Source: Polyangium fumosum | GTDB lineage: Bacteria > Myxococcota_A > Polyangia > Polyangiales > Polyangiaceae | DNA: 64,000 nucleotides | Assembly: GCF_005144585.1 (NCBI RefSeq) | Contig: NZ_SSMQ01000010.1 | Span: 1-64,000, forward strand | Direction: 5' to 3' | Part shown: positions 63,748 to 64,000 of the stretch, one piece after another | How positions within the stretch are numbered: position 1 is the first letter of the stretch | Layout: every line of letters begins with the position of its first letter | Made by a program: the position numbers and the translations under genes | The notes under the pieces: model-generated | What the model saw: the letters and a program-made list of their open reading frames with translations, nothing else | The model's database searches: none | What the model was told of the DNA's origin: nothing

Positions 63748-64000
63748 ATGACGCTTCGCCTGCGCCCCCTCGCCTTCGCGCTGCTCACGACTCTGACCAC
63801 CCTCAGCGCCGCGCCGAACGTCGCGCGCGCGGGCGACGAAGAAGCCACGCGGCTCGAGGCCCGCGGCAAGGCGCAGCGGTACTCGCAGAAGACGACGGAC
63901 CCGGAGAGCTCGATCGACACGGGCGGCGCGGCGATCCTGGTGCACGCGCCGATCGACGAGGTGCGGCGGATCGTCACGGATTACCGGCACTACGAGAAGG
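63748..64000 (+). CDS. Secreted SRPBCC-like protein (5' part, cut by window end)
   Basis: 84 codons visible from ATG 63748 (CGGAG before it). The signal peptide ends PNVARAG. The mature start (GGAAILVHAPIDEVRRIVTDY) is the opening strand-helix of START/polyketide-cyclase (SRPBCC) domains. The rest lies beyond the window. In 63578-63747 I see only a small stem, CCCCGA/TCGGGG (63657-63671). Confidence 0.65.
   Translation, partial: MTLRLRPLAFALLTTLTTLSAAPNVARAGDEEATRLEARGKAQRYSQKTTDPESSIDTGGAAILVHAPIDEVRRIVTDYRHYEK

Overview
This is about 64 kb of very G+C-rich, densely coded DNA. It looks like a chromosome segment of a soil myxobacterium of the Polyangiales type (Sorangium/Polyangium-like). 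That is an inference from the high G+C, the many GTG/TTG starts, the abundance of Gly/Pro-rich lipoproteins, a eukaryote-like Ser/Thr kinase fused to an ATPase/TPR module, a bactofilin, and orphan lipoproteins with no close functional family. I see no rRNA, tRNA, transposase, prophage or CRISPR array.

Region by region. 0-5.3 kb: the end of a repeat-rich membrane-anchored protein, a HEAT/THUMP-type methyltransferase, then XdhC and MocA (maturation of molybdenum hydroxylases) and an ADP-ribosylglycohydrolase. 5.4-13.5 kb: an accessory island. It holds a composite palindromic element, a 2125-residue SpvB/FG-GAP/RHS polymorphic toxin whose C-terminus has a cytidine-deaminase-type zinc motif, its Imm1-like immunity gene, an orphan copy of the RHS core, and a 43-bp tandem repeat. 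13.5-18.4 kb: a hypothetical gene and a molybdenum-hydroxylase operon (Mo subunit, glyoxalase I, [2Fe-2S] subunit, FAD subunit). 18.4-25.9 kb: small enzymes and lipoproteins, a PAS protein that looks like photoactive yellow protein paired with a DUF4388 protein, TerB, a VOC protein and an RluA-type pseudouridine synthase. 26-31.7 kb: a TonB-dependent receptor with a partner lipoprotein, and membrane proteins. 31.8-46.3 kb: mixed housekeeping and hypothetical genes, including a 792-residue protein with a possible caspase-like core, an AlkD-type gene, an esterase, a SpoU methyltransferase, a von Willebrand A lipoprotein and class III alcohol dehydrogenase. 46.4-54.4 kb: the kinase/ATPase, an ECF sigma operon with LTxxQ (Spy/CnrX-like) periplasmic proteins, a 26-unit 21-bp minisatellite and an AraC regulator. 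54.4-58 kb: a lamin-tail lipoprotein, a DUF99 protein and an ACT-domain protein. 58.4-63.0 kb: a tightly overlapping four-gene operon (SbnA, SbnB, heme-oxygenase-like diiron oxidase, LctP-type permease). 63-64 kb: a bactofilin and the start of a secreted SRPBCC-like protein.

The two stretches most likely to be new biology are the RHS-deaminase toxin island and the SbnA-SbnB-oxidase-permease operon. SbnA and SbnB are the known route to L-2,3-diaminopropionate. Here no siderophore synthetase follows them. Instead they are coupled to a diiron oxidase and a carboxylate permease, which suggests an undescribed diaminopropionate-derived metabolite.

Three further signals run across genes. Palindromic elements of 47 bp sit in frame inside two protein genes. 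Start-proximal -10 hexamers (TANNNT 6-11 bases before the start codon) suggest leaderless or near-leaderless transcripts. Two minisatellites fill the only long gene-free gaps. All family assignments were made by eye from motifs; no database search was run.
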